This document shows positions 50,601-60,315 of a stretch of 64,000 nt of DNA, in pieces (position 1 is the first letter of the stretch; each line of letters opens with the position of its first letter). A model generated the notes under the pieces. The model was not told the origin of the DNA and ran no database searches. It was given only the letters and a program-made list of their open reading frames with translations. Source of the DNA: Ischnura elegans (taxonomy: Eukaryota > Arthropoda > Insecta > Odonata > Coenagrionidae); NCBI RefSeq assembly GCF_921293095.1, contig NC_060246.1, positions 10,434,001 to 10,498,000 of the forward strand. The letters are read 5' to 3'. The translations under genes were made by a program, and so were the position numbers.

Positions 50601-53600
50601 CAAATGCAGTCCATAAAATAATATGGAAGAACACAAAAAATATTGGCAGATAAAACAACACTCAAAGAAGCAACAAGTATTTCAATGAAATATGAGCCAA
50701 AGGTGTGGAGAAAGTACGACAGTGAAATTTAATGCACAGCATTATTTGAATTTTGCAACAATCGAGTTGGGTTTATCCCTCTTTATCCCTTATGGCTTCA
50801 TTGCCAGAGAAAATTAGCACTCTCCCATATAACGTTACCAATGCATCTTCACTGCGATACAGATCACAATCATCATTTGCCATATAACGTGATACATCAG
50901 CTGGATTCACAGTCATTATGATCAAGAAGTTTTATAGTTACAGAAATTGTATTTCTTTCCCAAAGTAAACTCACACACACAAAACCTCATACAAGCCATG
51001 CCATGATCAGCAACTACATTTACTCACCAACTGGGTCACCAGCAACATCCCAAGTCTTGTGAATTGAGAGGAGTACCCAAACAAGAAGTCCAGTTGAGCA
51101 AATGACAAGAAAGAAGAGAAAATTGGTGATAAGTCGCAAGGAGAAGGTCATCAAGCTTTCCATACAACTTGTAGGGTTTTGCTCCTTCAGAACTTTTTCT
51201 GCTTCCTCATGAAGTAGTTCCTGTAAATAAAGTCACACACACACATATAGCAAGATCTAAAATTACAGCAGACATAAGCATTACCCACAATTAGAGTTAA
51301 AAAGCATCATGAACTTTGAAATCATGATCTTACAAAGCAAAAGAGATTAAAGCCAATATTCCAGCCATAATATATGTATTAGGTTGACCAATTTCTGTTC
51401 ATTAGCTATAAATTAACAAGAAGTCTATGACTAATGGATGAACTGATAATTAACCAATTCATACTTATTAATGGTCTCCAAAAAAAGGATGATTACAATG
51501 GATTTAACAGTTTAATAGTTGTGTGAGAGTAAGTTACAGTGATTTTCATCTTTGATGAAAACCTCATTGTAAGAAAATAAATATGACTACAACAATTTCA
51601 AAATTAAGGGTCATTCATAGATACTTCCAACAAATTCAAGTCATTTTCAACAATTCCTCATCATTTTTTGTTTTCCTTATTTAATGTTTCTTATTTGAAA
51701 TAAACCAAAAACATCTCCACAAATAGATGATGGATTGAAAAATGGAAAAATACAGGGCTCTTCATTATTCAAACAACATCATAATCAATAAGAAAAAATT
51801 GGTAACCAAGCCCATTAAGACAAATTTAGACATTTGGAAAGCACTTAATCATAGTTAATTAATTATTATTATGTAAGGATTAGTTGGTTCCACTTTATTT
51901 ATTGTCCTGAAACTGTTCTTGTCATCAGTTCTCAGTCTTGATTCTAATTCAAAAGTCTCATTTCTACTGTTCAATTTTCAAAAACCATTAGTATTTTTCA
52001 TTTTCTATGCACTACAGGCACAAGTGACTTTGTATGCAGTCACGCGCACGGGTGCAAAGTTAAATACACCAACGGATGAAGTTCGCCATGAAAAAATATT
52101 CCTGCAGTGCGTTGAAATTCATCGTCGCAGACCAGCGACTAAATAAGGGTTTTTCAACCCAACAGTGGCTTAGTAAGCACGACCCTCGCCACATGTGCCA
52201 CAGTGTGGACTTGTTCGGTAAAGCCCATCCCGAAGTTCGCTCTGAGAAAATGGCTTTGCGGTGGAACTGGTGAACACGCCTGACCGGCAATCAGGAGATC
52301 TGGGTTCGAATCCCGGCTAAGTCAAATATTTTTTCATGGCGAACTTCATCCGTTGGTGTATTTAACTTTTCATTTTCAATACCATCACAAGTTATCTCTA
52401 AATTAATTAGATCTAAACCATCACTCTATTTGAAGTGTTCAATAAAATCATTCTCCTGAAAATTTTTCAAAAGAGGCATTAGATTACGTATTTCCTAACC
52501 AATTCTTTTTCACTTAGTCTCCAATTCCACTTCTAAGCTCAAATACCAGAGAGACTGAGAGGCAGGGCAGAGATACGGTTAGAAAGAAACAATTTGGAAT
52601 TTGTTTCTAGCAGAAAAAAATCTCACTAACAGACGTCCTGGGGCCATGATTCCATCATAATCATATTTTTCCAGCTACTTTGAGTCCTGAAATCACCTGT
52701 ACGATAGCACAGATACATGAGCATTCAGAAGCTGATTAATGTGGCAACGTTGCCATAATAAATGTTCAACTGGCTTCGGTAAGGTTGCATGTGCATGTGG
52801 CATTACTTTATTGGAAATGTTAAAAATTTAATGACAAGATGAGGCAGATATAAAACATAGAAAACCTCCATACATCAACTTTAAATAAATAAAATATAAA
52901 CCGGCAATAAATTTTAAAGTACCTCCCTATTTTGAAGATATAGCTCAAGTCTAAGAGCTTTCTGTTTAAAAAAAGCATGTGCCATTATTGGCAGCATCTA
53001 TCACATTTATTAGACTTTGAGTTAAGTACAAATTTGATGAATAGACATTATAAGAAATCTATATCATTCATAACCACAAGACTTCCTGTATACAACTAAG
53101 TCATCCATCTTTTTACCTTGAATTCGTTCAGGATACTCTGCCTCTTCAGTTGAGCCCCTTGCTCAGTTGCAATGCCAAAATCCCAGCCACAGAACAATTT
53201 GTGAGAATACATGTGCTTCACTACACATCCTGTTTCTATATAGCTCTTTCTGTAAGCTTTAGCAGCACTGAAATCAATAAGAAATAAGATAAATATCCTG
53301 AACAATGAATGAAAATGAAGTCATTTGGTGATTTTTCTGCCATTAAATATGTATTACCATGAGGATCACCAAAGAGAGGAATTTGAAGATGTAGTCTCAG
53401 ACTACATGTTATCAAACAGGAAAATAAAGGGGACACAGCTCAACTTCGTTTTGTGAAATTTTACAAGAAATTTTTTCAGTACACAACAACCTATAGTACA
53501 ATTTATCACGTTGCGTACGGATGGCGAGAATTCTCGTCACTTTTTCCCGAACGTTCCGGACGGATGACGAAGATTCTCGTCATTTAGGCACGTCAATCTA

Positions 53601-56600
53601 AACAATTTTAAAGCGTACAATACGTATTCGTTAGTACGTTTTCAGTTGTTGTTCGTTATTCATAATGAATTGATGCATCATAACGTTTGATTGGGTAAAG
53701 TTATATTCTAAACATTAGCTTACCCCAGTACGCAACGTGTAAAATATAGGTTTGGCCACAATTAATGTTTGGAGATAAAAATCTTCAGGTTAAAAACTTA
53801 TGTACACGTAATTCAAATTCTTCTAAGGAAAACGATTAAAATCCAATACCTATTGCCACATGTGAGTAACTCAACACACCTTTGTTAATTTGAACATGCA
53901 ATAAATAATAGAAGCGATGGTGAACCCCATCAACAAAGCAAGGGAGAGCACCATCAGTAAAAAAATATACACCACCTAAGTTTAAATTACATATTTTGAT
54001 AGTGATAAGATTAAACAAACTCTCTTGAACTAAAATACTATTACATTAAATTAATATTTATTTATATTATAAAAAAAGCTTTGTCCTGGTGATGCAAGAA
54101 CTAGAGGAATCCTAATTATTTGTTGAGAAAATGTTTAGTCTTTTCTATCCCAATGAATATTTTGCTAAGAAAAAGCCAAATAACTTCAACTACTAGTAGC
54201 TAAAATACTTTAGTAACTGGAGCTGTTGGAGACACTGAAAACACCTTTTACATGAAATGAGTTTGTTCCATCAAGTTCTTTGTTAATTATCACTGACATG
54301 ATCATATTCCTCAATGAATGAATTCCTCAAAGACATCATATTCCTCAATAAATGCAATAATGCTATGATGCATTTCAATTTTTCCTTTTAAAAAGTTATT
54401 CTCGTAAAAAGGTAATTTGTCAGTTTTTATGTCTGAGGAGTGATGCAAACAAATATAAATACCTGGATGAAAGTTCTTTCCACGTGAAAACAAAGTATGA
54501 TTAAGGAAAAAAATTTGTAAAAAAGCTTTTATGGAAAAAAATCTTTTTATTCGATGTTGTAAGTATCAGGAGATGGAACGTGACTGCTCGTCTAGCTTCC
54601 CCCTTCTCCTTTCTCCTCCTCTCGCCACCCACGCGTCGCTGCGTTAGCGGTTTGAGACGTGACTTCTCTCCCACCATTCCGCTTCTCCTTTCTCCTCCTC
54701 TCACCACCCACGTGCCGCTGCGTTGGCGGTTTGCTCCTCGCCTCATCACCCTTCCTGTCACGCACCCCACTCCACCTCGCCCGAGAGCGTGAGAGCCATG
54801 CAACGGTTGCAGAAGCAGCGGCCTCCTGGGCGACGGGGTGGGGGAAGAGAGATAGCACACGGGCAGGTGTGCATTGAGAACGGCGTTGGCAGTTGCGTCG
54901 ACGAAGAGTGCGAGTGTAGATGTTTCGTGAATAAAGCTCTGAATTGAAAGTGATCGATGGACTTCTCTTTTACCACCTCCTAACCCTCAAACGGTACCAC
55001 GAGAACCCTACAATGTTTTAAAATGCTCATCTGAAAACAAATTTTTTTTCTATCGCCAAAACTACGCACTGAACCCCACCAACACACCCATGAAAAGTAA
55101 CTACTATTCCAAAAAGTTTGTTTGGTCAGCTGGGCACATTGGTTCAAACAAACAAACTTCATCTTCCTTGAGGAAAATATGCTAAGAATGTCAATTTGAA
55201 TTTTAATGAGAATTATTATTTCTGCCTGTGAAAAACTTACTTGTGGGCAACTGTGATGAACATCAAAGCATAGCAGACCACCATTGTAAATATATAACTT
55301 TCAGGAATACTGTATTGGAGTTGTGGTATTAAAGACACAGACTGGTTTGAGTAGAAACCATAATACAACTCAGTATTTTCAAGCCATCCCTGAAAATTTG
55401 AAAATAAAATTTAATGCAATACACTTTCAGAGTAAAATTTCTAACCATGAAACTTTATTTCATTAAGAAATCCTACCTCCATTAAATCCCAACCCAGAAA
55501 GCTATTAAAAAATAAAAATAAATCAGAGAAGAATTGATAATGACCATTTTATTAACACAGAAAACAATGTTAAGCAACTAATTTTATTTTGAGATTACAG
55601 ATATCTTCATGCATTTTAACTAGATAAAAAATATTTTTTAATCCACACAAGAGATACTAATCACTAAATTTTTTACCTCTCCTGTCAGTAGATTTCCAAT
55701 TGCAAATTCAGTGCAGTTTTCACATATGCTTGATGCATTTTCTGAGACAATTTGACCAGTCCTGGTATCCGAAATTTCATTTTCCACTGAAGTGCCTATG
55801 ATATGATTTAATTATTCAGCATTAGTCAAAGACATTTTTATAAGTGTGGCAGTTTGTAATCCTTGTTGGTACAAATTTTATGTACATTTTATGCCTCATA
55901 GCGTTATGCTTACACTTTTTATCTTAAATTTACTTATAATTACTGATAATTTATGAATAAATGACATTTTTCATCATTAACAAGGTCTAAATTTAATGTA
56001 AAATGTAAGGAATGAGTAAAATAAATAAGTCCAAAATTAAAGAGTCATATAAAATTGAGACTTACCTCCTGACGCAAGGCTTTTCCCCTCAGCATCTGTC
56101 TTGTAAATATGAAGAAGTAGTTGTGGGACGACCAAAAAACCCATACTGCAAAACAAATTTAATGAAAAATCAGTGGGTACAGTCATTAGTTAGTCATCAA
56201 TGCCTGCAGGTGCCATATGGCACCACAGCGCAGGGCTGAGTCCAATCCATTACAACTTCATTAGAATGTGTTTCCCCTTAATTGCAATGATTTTCTTACA
56301 TATTACATAGATGGTTTGTTCCCTCATTTAGACAGCAAAAAGTGTTTCATTTACCACAGTCTACCATCTAATGCTCTCTTCAGTCAGGCCAATGTGCTCC
56401 ACAGTTATTGTCTTTTTCTAAGCAAGTAATTTGCTTACAATAAGAAATCAATAACATAATTGAAAATATTACTTTTAAAAGATAGAGAAAATGATAAAAA
56501 AAACTGTATGACTACGTTTTTACAAAGCATGAAGTATAAATGAATTGAAAATTTTGATTAAACTACTCCCATTGGTAGATTTTGAGATGAGTAAAAACAA

Positions 56601-58884
56601 ATATTTGCAGTACCATAAAGCCACAAAAACTATCTAATTGTCATGGCCTGCCTTGTTGTTGCTTTGCCTGTTTGCCAGCATTGACTGCCTGTCCGCCATC
56701 CGCCAGGCACTTGGCACAGGAAGGCCCCAACGCATCTGCTTTGTGTTTGTTTTGGAATGTGATTTTTGCCTTTGCCTTATTAACGATATCCCATGGCCTC
56801 ATTAAAATGAGTTTGAATGAACTAGTTCATCATTTACTTTTAGTTTGTACCCTGGAACTAGTAAACATGCAGAATCATCACTAGTGACGATACTAGTGAA
56901 GGCATGATACCTGCAAGCTACCCTGGCAAGACATGAAAATCTCTGATATTTCTCTCAACCTCAAAAGTCAACCCATTGAATCTGAGGAAATCCTAACAAG
57001 TTGTAAGCATGTGGAAACCACTCAGCAGTGCCATCGTTTATTTTTTTGAGCGATAAAAAACAATAATCACATCAAAATAACTATATAATACATATGTACT
57101 TAACATTATACTTGAACTTGAATTAGGTATATTCCCAATGCAGTATGCACATATATTCACTTAGTAGACTAACCTCAATATGGAAACCAAGGCATTGATG
57201 ACAAAGAGCCATCGTAGAAAACGAAAGTAAGTTGCAGTGCTGGTTCCAAAGTGCCCCTCAATGACCTTGATGCTACCGTACCAGGGCTCCATAACATAAA
57301 CTATGTCTTTCAACCACATTTTAAACTGTAATAAATCATTACAGATACAAATATAGAAAAGGGATAACATATAAAAACAAAGATGTATTAAGTAGAAACA
57401 TTATTTTTGGCCAATGTGAAGAGGGGACAAAGGAGTAAAGGAGAGGATAAAAGAGAATAATAAATATTGTTACATACATAATCAATAAAAAAGGGCGACA
57501 CAAGGTGATGGACCACAATGTGGATAGCCTTGTCTACTGGCTAAGGCCTCATGTGCTCAATCTTACTGAATCCATGCACCTCCGACAAACCTACAGAGAA
57601 CCACTCATACCTATTCCACGATCTTTATTAAAAAAATGGAATCGGACACAAAATCATCGGAATCACTACATTAATGCTAGGATATACCAGGCTTATTTTT
57701 TCTGTAAGATTCCCCTTCGTAAAACCGAATCAATCGCACACTAGCTGCATTCACAGGAGCATCGTGTTCCTGTTTTCCAAGCCTCGCCATGTGCGACTGC
57801 CCTCCGTGATCACGGTACACGTCCCGCAGCAGTTGCAACCCGGGCAACTTGTGCAAGATGCAACTACATGGCACGGTGCCCGACAGTGTAGTTTCCGACG
57901 TTGATCATCATGAAGCATTAGTGCAAACCACTTTTCTGTATCCGTGATCACACAGCCACGGATGTGTGGTTTTTGAAACCAGGCCTTACATGGAGCGTTA
58001 ATGATACGAGTACAACCATGTTATCGCCGCTAAAAAGATCGTGAACTGGCAAAGAAAGCTCTCATTGAGTCCGGGAGGCACTATAATTTAAAAGAATAAC
58101 TGCATAAATAATAATATATTGTTTGTTTTACGTAAATTATGAACATTGCAAGACATTTAGGTGAAAGTTTGGGTTACCCGTGTTTTCCGTTTATTCGTGC
58201 CCTCTCTCCCCATCATTAGCCCATTTGGATAATCGGGAGTGTACTGTACATTGAAACTGGTCATGAGATTACCAGTGATTTTTATTTCATTAATATTTAT
58301 TACAGAGGATCCCGCGCATCCCTGAGGGGGTAGTGAACACAGAAATGCTTGCTGTAACTTTGAATTGCTGTAAAGACATCAAGGCAGCTAACTAACACAA
58401 ATTGGTTAAGTCCCCATCTTTATGCAGTGGAGACAATGGGTACAAGAAATAAATTCATAATTTAAATTGATGATTTCAAATTCAAATGAGGGCTTGACTA
58501 CATTCATTCCATTCAAAAAAGCTTAAAGCAAGACTATTATACCCCCTCTAACCTATATGTGCCAAGAATCCCCAACTGCGGCAATCAATCAAGACTCCCT
58601 CTCCAATTACCATGTAGTTTCAAAGAGTAGACATGGACTTACGTGTCATAATCGTCATTTATTGGCAACTTCATTCATTCACCAATCAATATGCATTACA
58701 ACTACAAATAAATATGAAAATAATACGAAACAGTACCCGGGAGAAATAAATGCTGATCAGGTATTTCATCCTCTTTTTTAGACTTAGGTGTGATCTTTTC
58801 GGGTTTAAGCTGACTGATGTTCCCAATTTGTGTTTTATTGACCTTTTCAGTGTGAGAGAGGCAGGCATTCTTCTCAGAGTTTCA
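29672..58884 (-). CDS. Transmembrane channel-like (TMC) family protein, N-terminus incomplete
   Basis: Multi-pass membrane protein of the TMC/anoctamin-related superfamily; some TMCs are pore subunits of mechanotransduction channels. Exons in transcript order: 58737-58884, 57174-57325, 56066-56145, 55677-55795, 55241-55389, 53117-53267, 51028-51220, 48446-48663, 47120-47229, 38203-38362, 37455-37585, 35464-35622, 32206-32339, 30691-30800, 30465-30531, 29672-29715 (stop TGA). Every junction is AG/GT and phase-compatible, giving about 707 residues. Landmarks: LSLKKRMKY, FGTSTATYFRFLRWL (first helix), GWLENTELYYGFY, SHKLFCGWDF, CWETSLGQEIYRL (family signature), GMPEFDIARNTL, MYYCQPSAKAWRA, and a Glu-rich tail. 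About ten hydrophobic helices are visible. The first exon begins with one base of a split codon, so more N-terminal sequence lies upstream. The length fits the TMC4-8 group (TMC7-like) rather than the very long fly Tmc, but the subtype is inferred. Confidence 0.93.
32706..34364. mobile_element. hAT-like non-autonomous element (TAGAGATGGGTCGAAT family), intact ends
   Basis: Ends TAGAGATGGGTCGAATAGCA and TACTATTCGCACATCTCTA. A perfect 8-bp target duplication caaccaat lies at 32698-32705 and 34365-34372. The subterminal region is full of TTCGAATA/TATTCGAG repeats. 1659 bp without a transposase frame. Interior segments reappear at 60316-62990. Lies in the TMC intron 32340-35463. Confidence 0.85.
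38684..39155 (-). mobile_element. Truncated Penelope-like retroelement with inverted tail
   Basis: Flanked by a 15-bp target duplication gatatcataggctgt (38669-38683 and 39156-39170). On the minus strand a reading frame (about 38800-39027) resembles the C-terminal end of Penelope GIY-YIG endonuclease: YHPRLIQESAEMAKRPNNFN then GYNLSRIW. It is followed by the tail GGAGTGAAACGTCGATTAAG and GCAGCAATTCCTGAAAACAA. A second copy of the tail in opposite orientation (39050-39107) closes the other end, as Penelope insertions often do. The reverse transcriptase is absent. Confidence 0.75.
39489..42493. mobile_element. Tigger/pogo-type Tc1-mariner element remnant
   Basis: About 3-kb element with ends CAGTAAACTCTTGATTTTAC and GTAAAATCAAGAGTTTACTG, flanked by TA on both sides. 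The ends continue with ACGAAG repeats near 39520 and 42440. Contains a damaged pogo-type DDE transposase on the plus strand. Internal GC-richer DNA around 40900-41300 is unassigned. Related end fragments occur at 31384, 58230 and 61400. Confidence 0.85.
40090..40590 (+). pseudogene. Tigger/CENP-B-like DDE transposase, degenerate
   Basis: A first frame reads TLGFKGQRCHGGKKSKVRVT. The frame then shifts near 40210 to NKPVVIGKFERPG, LPVFYHANKNSWMT, IVLIMDNATVH (second catalytic Asp), VLFLPPNSTSKSQPLDQG and YRKKLERYYLRW. These are hallmarks of pogo/Tigger DDE transposases. The N-terminal HTH region and the last catalytic residue region are not recognisable, so the gene is inactive. Confidence 0.85.
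42619..43068. other. Lysine/arginine-rich open stretch, origin unknown
   Basis: Plus strand 42724-42951 is open with a Cys-Glu-Pro-Cys start and a strongly basic tail (ERKKRHQQRK, PPRTKKKKERR). Purine-rich composition makes several frames open, so coding status is doubtful. Located in the TMC intron beyond the Tigger end, with a poly-G run at its left border. Confidence 0.2.
43131..43652. mobile_element. Foldback element with about 158-bp inverted arms
   Basis: Left arm 43131-43288 and right arm 43492-43652 are near-perfect reverse complements, for example CACATTATTCATAAAATTCC with GGAATTTTATGAATAATGTG and TAGTCCCAGTTTAAGAAA with TTTCTTAAACTGGGACTA. Loop about 200 bp. No target duplication resolved and no coding capacity. 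TMC intron. Confidence 0.8.
43917..44699. mobile_element. piggyBac-like non-autonomous element, TTAA target site
   Basis: Flanked by TTAA at 43913-43916 and 44700-44703, with inverted ends CCCTTTCGTGCCG and GGGGCGAAAGGG. 783 bp and GC-richer than the surroundings. Reading frames inside resemble no transposase. TTAA duplication with CCC...GGG ends is the hallmark of piggyBac. Confidence 0.75.
45643..46367. mobile_element. hAT-type element with perfect target duplication
   Basis: Ends CAGTGGCGGCTGGTGG and GCGCGCCGCCACTG. Perfect 8-bp duplication gccccatg at 45635-45642 and 46368-46375. 725 bp, the largest CAG-ended member here. Contains a poly-C run and the phrase GGGTGTGCA near both ends. No transposase. 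Confidence 0.85.
47120..47229 (-). other. TMC signature motif exon (CWETSLGQEIYRL)
   Basis: This exon encodes the most conserved TMC block, beginning at the cysteine of CWET and running into a helix reading LLITIFGTFGAQLI. The phase fixes the donor: ending after the codon for His would break frame with the next exon, while using the GT two bases further on (GT|gtaagc) joins as Val to MVWDKIG. The motif is diagnostic for the family and settles the identity of the gene. Confidence 0.93.
48159..48224. repeat. Perfect hairpin, 29-bp arms
   Basis: Arm TTAAAAAGAAGAACTTTGTG plus CTTTCACAT (48159-48187) is repeated inverted at 48196-48224 around an 8-base spacer gaatattt. Just upstream, aactttgtgaaagc partly repeats the arm. 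Lies in the TMC intron 47230-48445. Confidence 0.85.
49333..49576. mobile_element. Harbinger-like MITE (AGGCCTGGTTACACGGTAC ends)
   Basis: Ends AGGCCTGGTTACACGGTACA and TGTACCGTGTAAGCAGGCCT, flanked by TAA on both sides (49330-49332, 49577-49579). 244 bp, internally built of CATTxATACAT repeats. A 3-bp TWA duplication and GGCC-containing ends suggest PIF/Harbinger. TMC intron. Confidence 0.65.
52056..52369. mobile_element. Palindromic-ended element carrying a tRNA-like module
   Basis: The outermost 44 bp at each end are inverted copies: AAAGTTAAATACACCAACGG with GATGAAGTTCGCCATG, mirrored on the right by CATGGCGAACTTCATC and CCGTTGGTGTATTTAACTTT. Between them lies a short hairpin (gggtttttcaaccc) and the tRNA-like sequence at 52252-52324. 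No coding capacity. Lies in TMC intron 51221-53116. Confidence 0.7.
52252..52324 (+). pseudogene. tRNA-like sequence, cloverleaf-capable, anticodon GGC
   Basis: Acceptor GGCTTTG pairs with CTAAGTC at six of seven positions counting one wobble. A 3-bp D stem GTG/CAC, anticodon stem CCTGA/TCAGG with 7-base loop CCGGCAA, and T stem CTGGG/CCCGG with loop TTCGAAT follow. B box GGTTCGAATCC is at 52303-52313. The anticodon would read GGC (Ala), but position 33 is C instead of the invariant T and the D arm is weak. It is therefore best seen as a tRNA-derived SINE head or pseudogene. Confidence 0.6.
53507..53739. mobile_element. Short TIR element (CACGTTGCGTAC ends)
   Basis: Ends CACGTTGCGTACGG and CAGTACGCAACGTG are inverted. 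Internal repeats of GACGA(A)GATTCTCGTC form small palindromes near the left end. CpG-rich left part within AT-rich intron DNA. Superfamily unresolved; flanks TTTAT and TAAAA do not form a clear direct repeat. Confidence 0.55.
54558..55012 (+). mobile_element. Solo LTR candidate
   Basis: Starts TGTAAGTATCAGG and ends AACCCTACA, with ATGT directly repeated on both sides (54554-54557 and 55013-55016). Contains an AATAAA at 54930-54935 about 80 bp from the right end, as in LTRs. Two imperfect 79-bp tandem units (54579-54657, 54658-54735) carry TTCTCCTTTCTCCTCCTCTC. GC-rich compared with the host intron. No internal retroelement sequence adjoins it, hence solo. Confidence 0.55.
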
Positions 58885-60315
58885 CTGGAAAAGAAAATTA
58901 AAGGAAATTTAATCTATGTGGGACTAATTAAAAGAAAACAATAAAAATATTACCTGAAGGAAAATTGCACAAAATATTTGTTAACTTAAGCTACACTTTC
59001 ACTGTAGACTAAAACTCTTGAGAATTGAGTCACAGAAGTGTAACCACTCTCAGAGACAATTTATTCCTTAAGTCTCGCAGACTTCAATCGTTGCAAGCGG
59101 ACACGTACATATATTTCCAAACTCTCGATACAATGTCTCAGAATTTGAAACATTTTCGTTCTTCTGAGACTGGTTGCAGGTTTAGCACTGGTGCCAACAT
59201 ATCTGAACAGATTAATAGTACTATTAATCTGTTCAGATATGTTGGATATGTCTACTTAGAAATACGATCAAGCAACAGCAGAGTGCCTTCTTGTTCTTCT
59301 TGGGAAAATTATATGAACTGGGTTCTCAGCAAATAAACTCTATACAATTTACCACCTTATCACTTTTCTACCAGCCAATCATCGGGCGTTTTCGATTCTC
59401 ACTTGCATTTGAAAATTCTCGTGAACTTTGATGCATTAAATATCGCAAACCACGTCATAAAATAATAAAAAAACTTTCACCGAGGTATGCAAACATATAT
59501 TTTTATATAATTTTGGGGCTATTGATTATATCTGAAATATATGCAAGTTCCCTATTGGCTAGAGAAATGTCAGAGAATATAAGAAAACTGTTTCAATTTA
59601 TTATTTATTTAAACTATTTTATGACACATCGTAGCGGTTTATTTTGGTGCATTTTATTAGTTTTGCACATTTTCCCATTCTTTACTTTCACTTAACCCAC
59701 TTAGGCTGCAATCAGACGTGCCAGCGTATCTGATGAGATTTGTTGTAAAAATAAGAATAAGCAATAGTAAAGGGCCTTCCAACACATGCTTATTCACATT
59801 CACAAGCACATTCTTCGCATTTATTTTTAGAGTAACTCTTGATTGCTTACTTTACAATGATTGCACAGTGCATACTTGTTATCAGGAGCCACTGCCCTGA
59901 CACAACAAAACTCAATGATCATGATTAAATATGCTAATGACATACATTTGCCAGTCATAGTTCATCATCTAAACTCCCTTTTTTCCCAAAACATTGTTTT
60001 GGAGCACTTACTCAACTCATCTAGAATATTTTCTGAAATGTTCAACGAACGACTTTGCTGATCAGAAAATTAAAAAATAACAATGCAATCATATGGTCGC
60101 CAGCTGCTACATACCACGATTTCAATGCCGATCACAAGGAAAAAGATTGCACAACCCAGGCATCAGGAGATGGGAAAACATAACCGAGGAAATATAGAAG
60201 CCAAAAAAATGTGCACCATCTTACAATAAACTCCTAAAATTGACTCGGTGATTAAGAGAAATAAAAAACCCTCTGAAACAATCGGATTTGACTTGTTCAG
60301 ATAAAAGGTTTTGCC
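58885..60315. other. Probable TMC first intron or 5' flank
   Basis: The first recognised TMC exon is preceded on the minus strand by a strong acceptor (TTTTCTTTTCCAG). A possible donor, TTCAG|GTAATA, lies only about 68 bp upstream of it, but no convincing coding segment precedes it. The region also holds a perfect 52-bp palindrome. No start exon identified. Confidence 0.4.
59194..59245. repeat. Perfect 52-bp palindrome without spacer
   Basis: Half-site CCAACATATCTGAACAGATT then AATAGT is followed directly by its exact reverse complement, centred on AGTACT at 59220/59221. No mismatch and no loop. It could be a recent inverted duplication, a MITE relic or an assembly artefact. Confidence 0.9.

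Noticed and set aside
54501..54976. Several overlapping open frames on both strands
   Set aside because: They result from the pyrimidine-rich, GC-rich solo LTR candidate and lack codon or domain signals.
57505..57744. 79-residue plus-strand frame in the first recognised TMC intron
   Set aside because: No recognisable family, no splice context and opposite strand to the host gene.
58953..58990. Upstream TMC exon ending TTCAG|GTAATA
   Set aside because: The preceding minus-strand sequence is AT-rich and gives no TMC-like residues; the implied 68-bp intron would be far shorter than most of the others.
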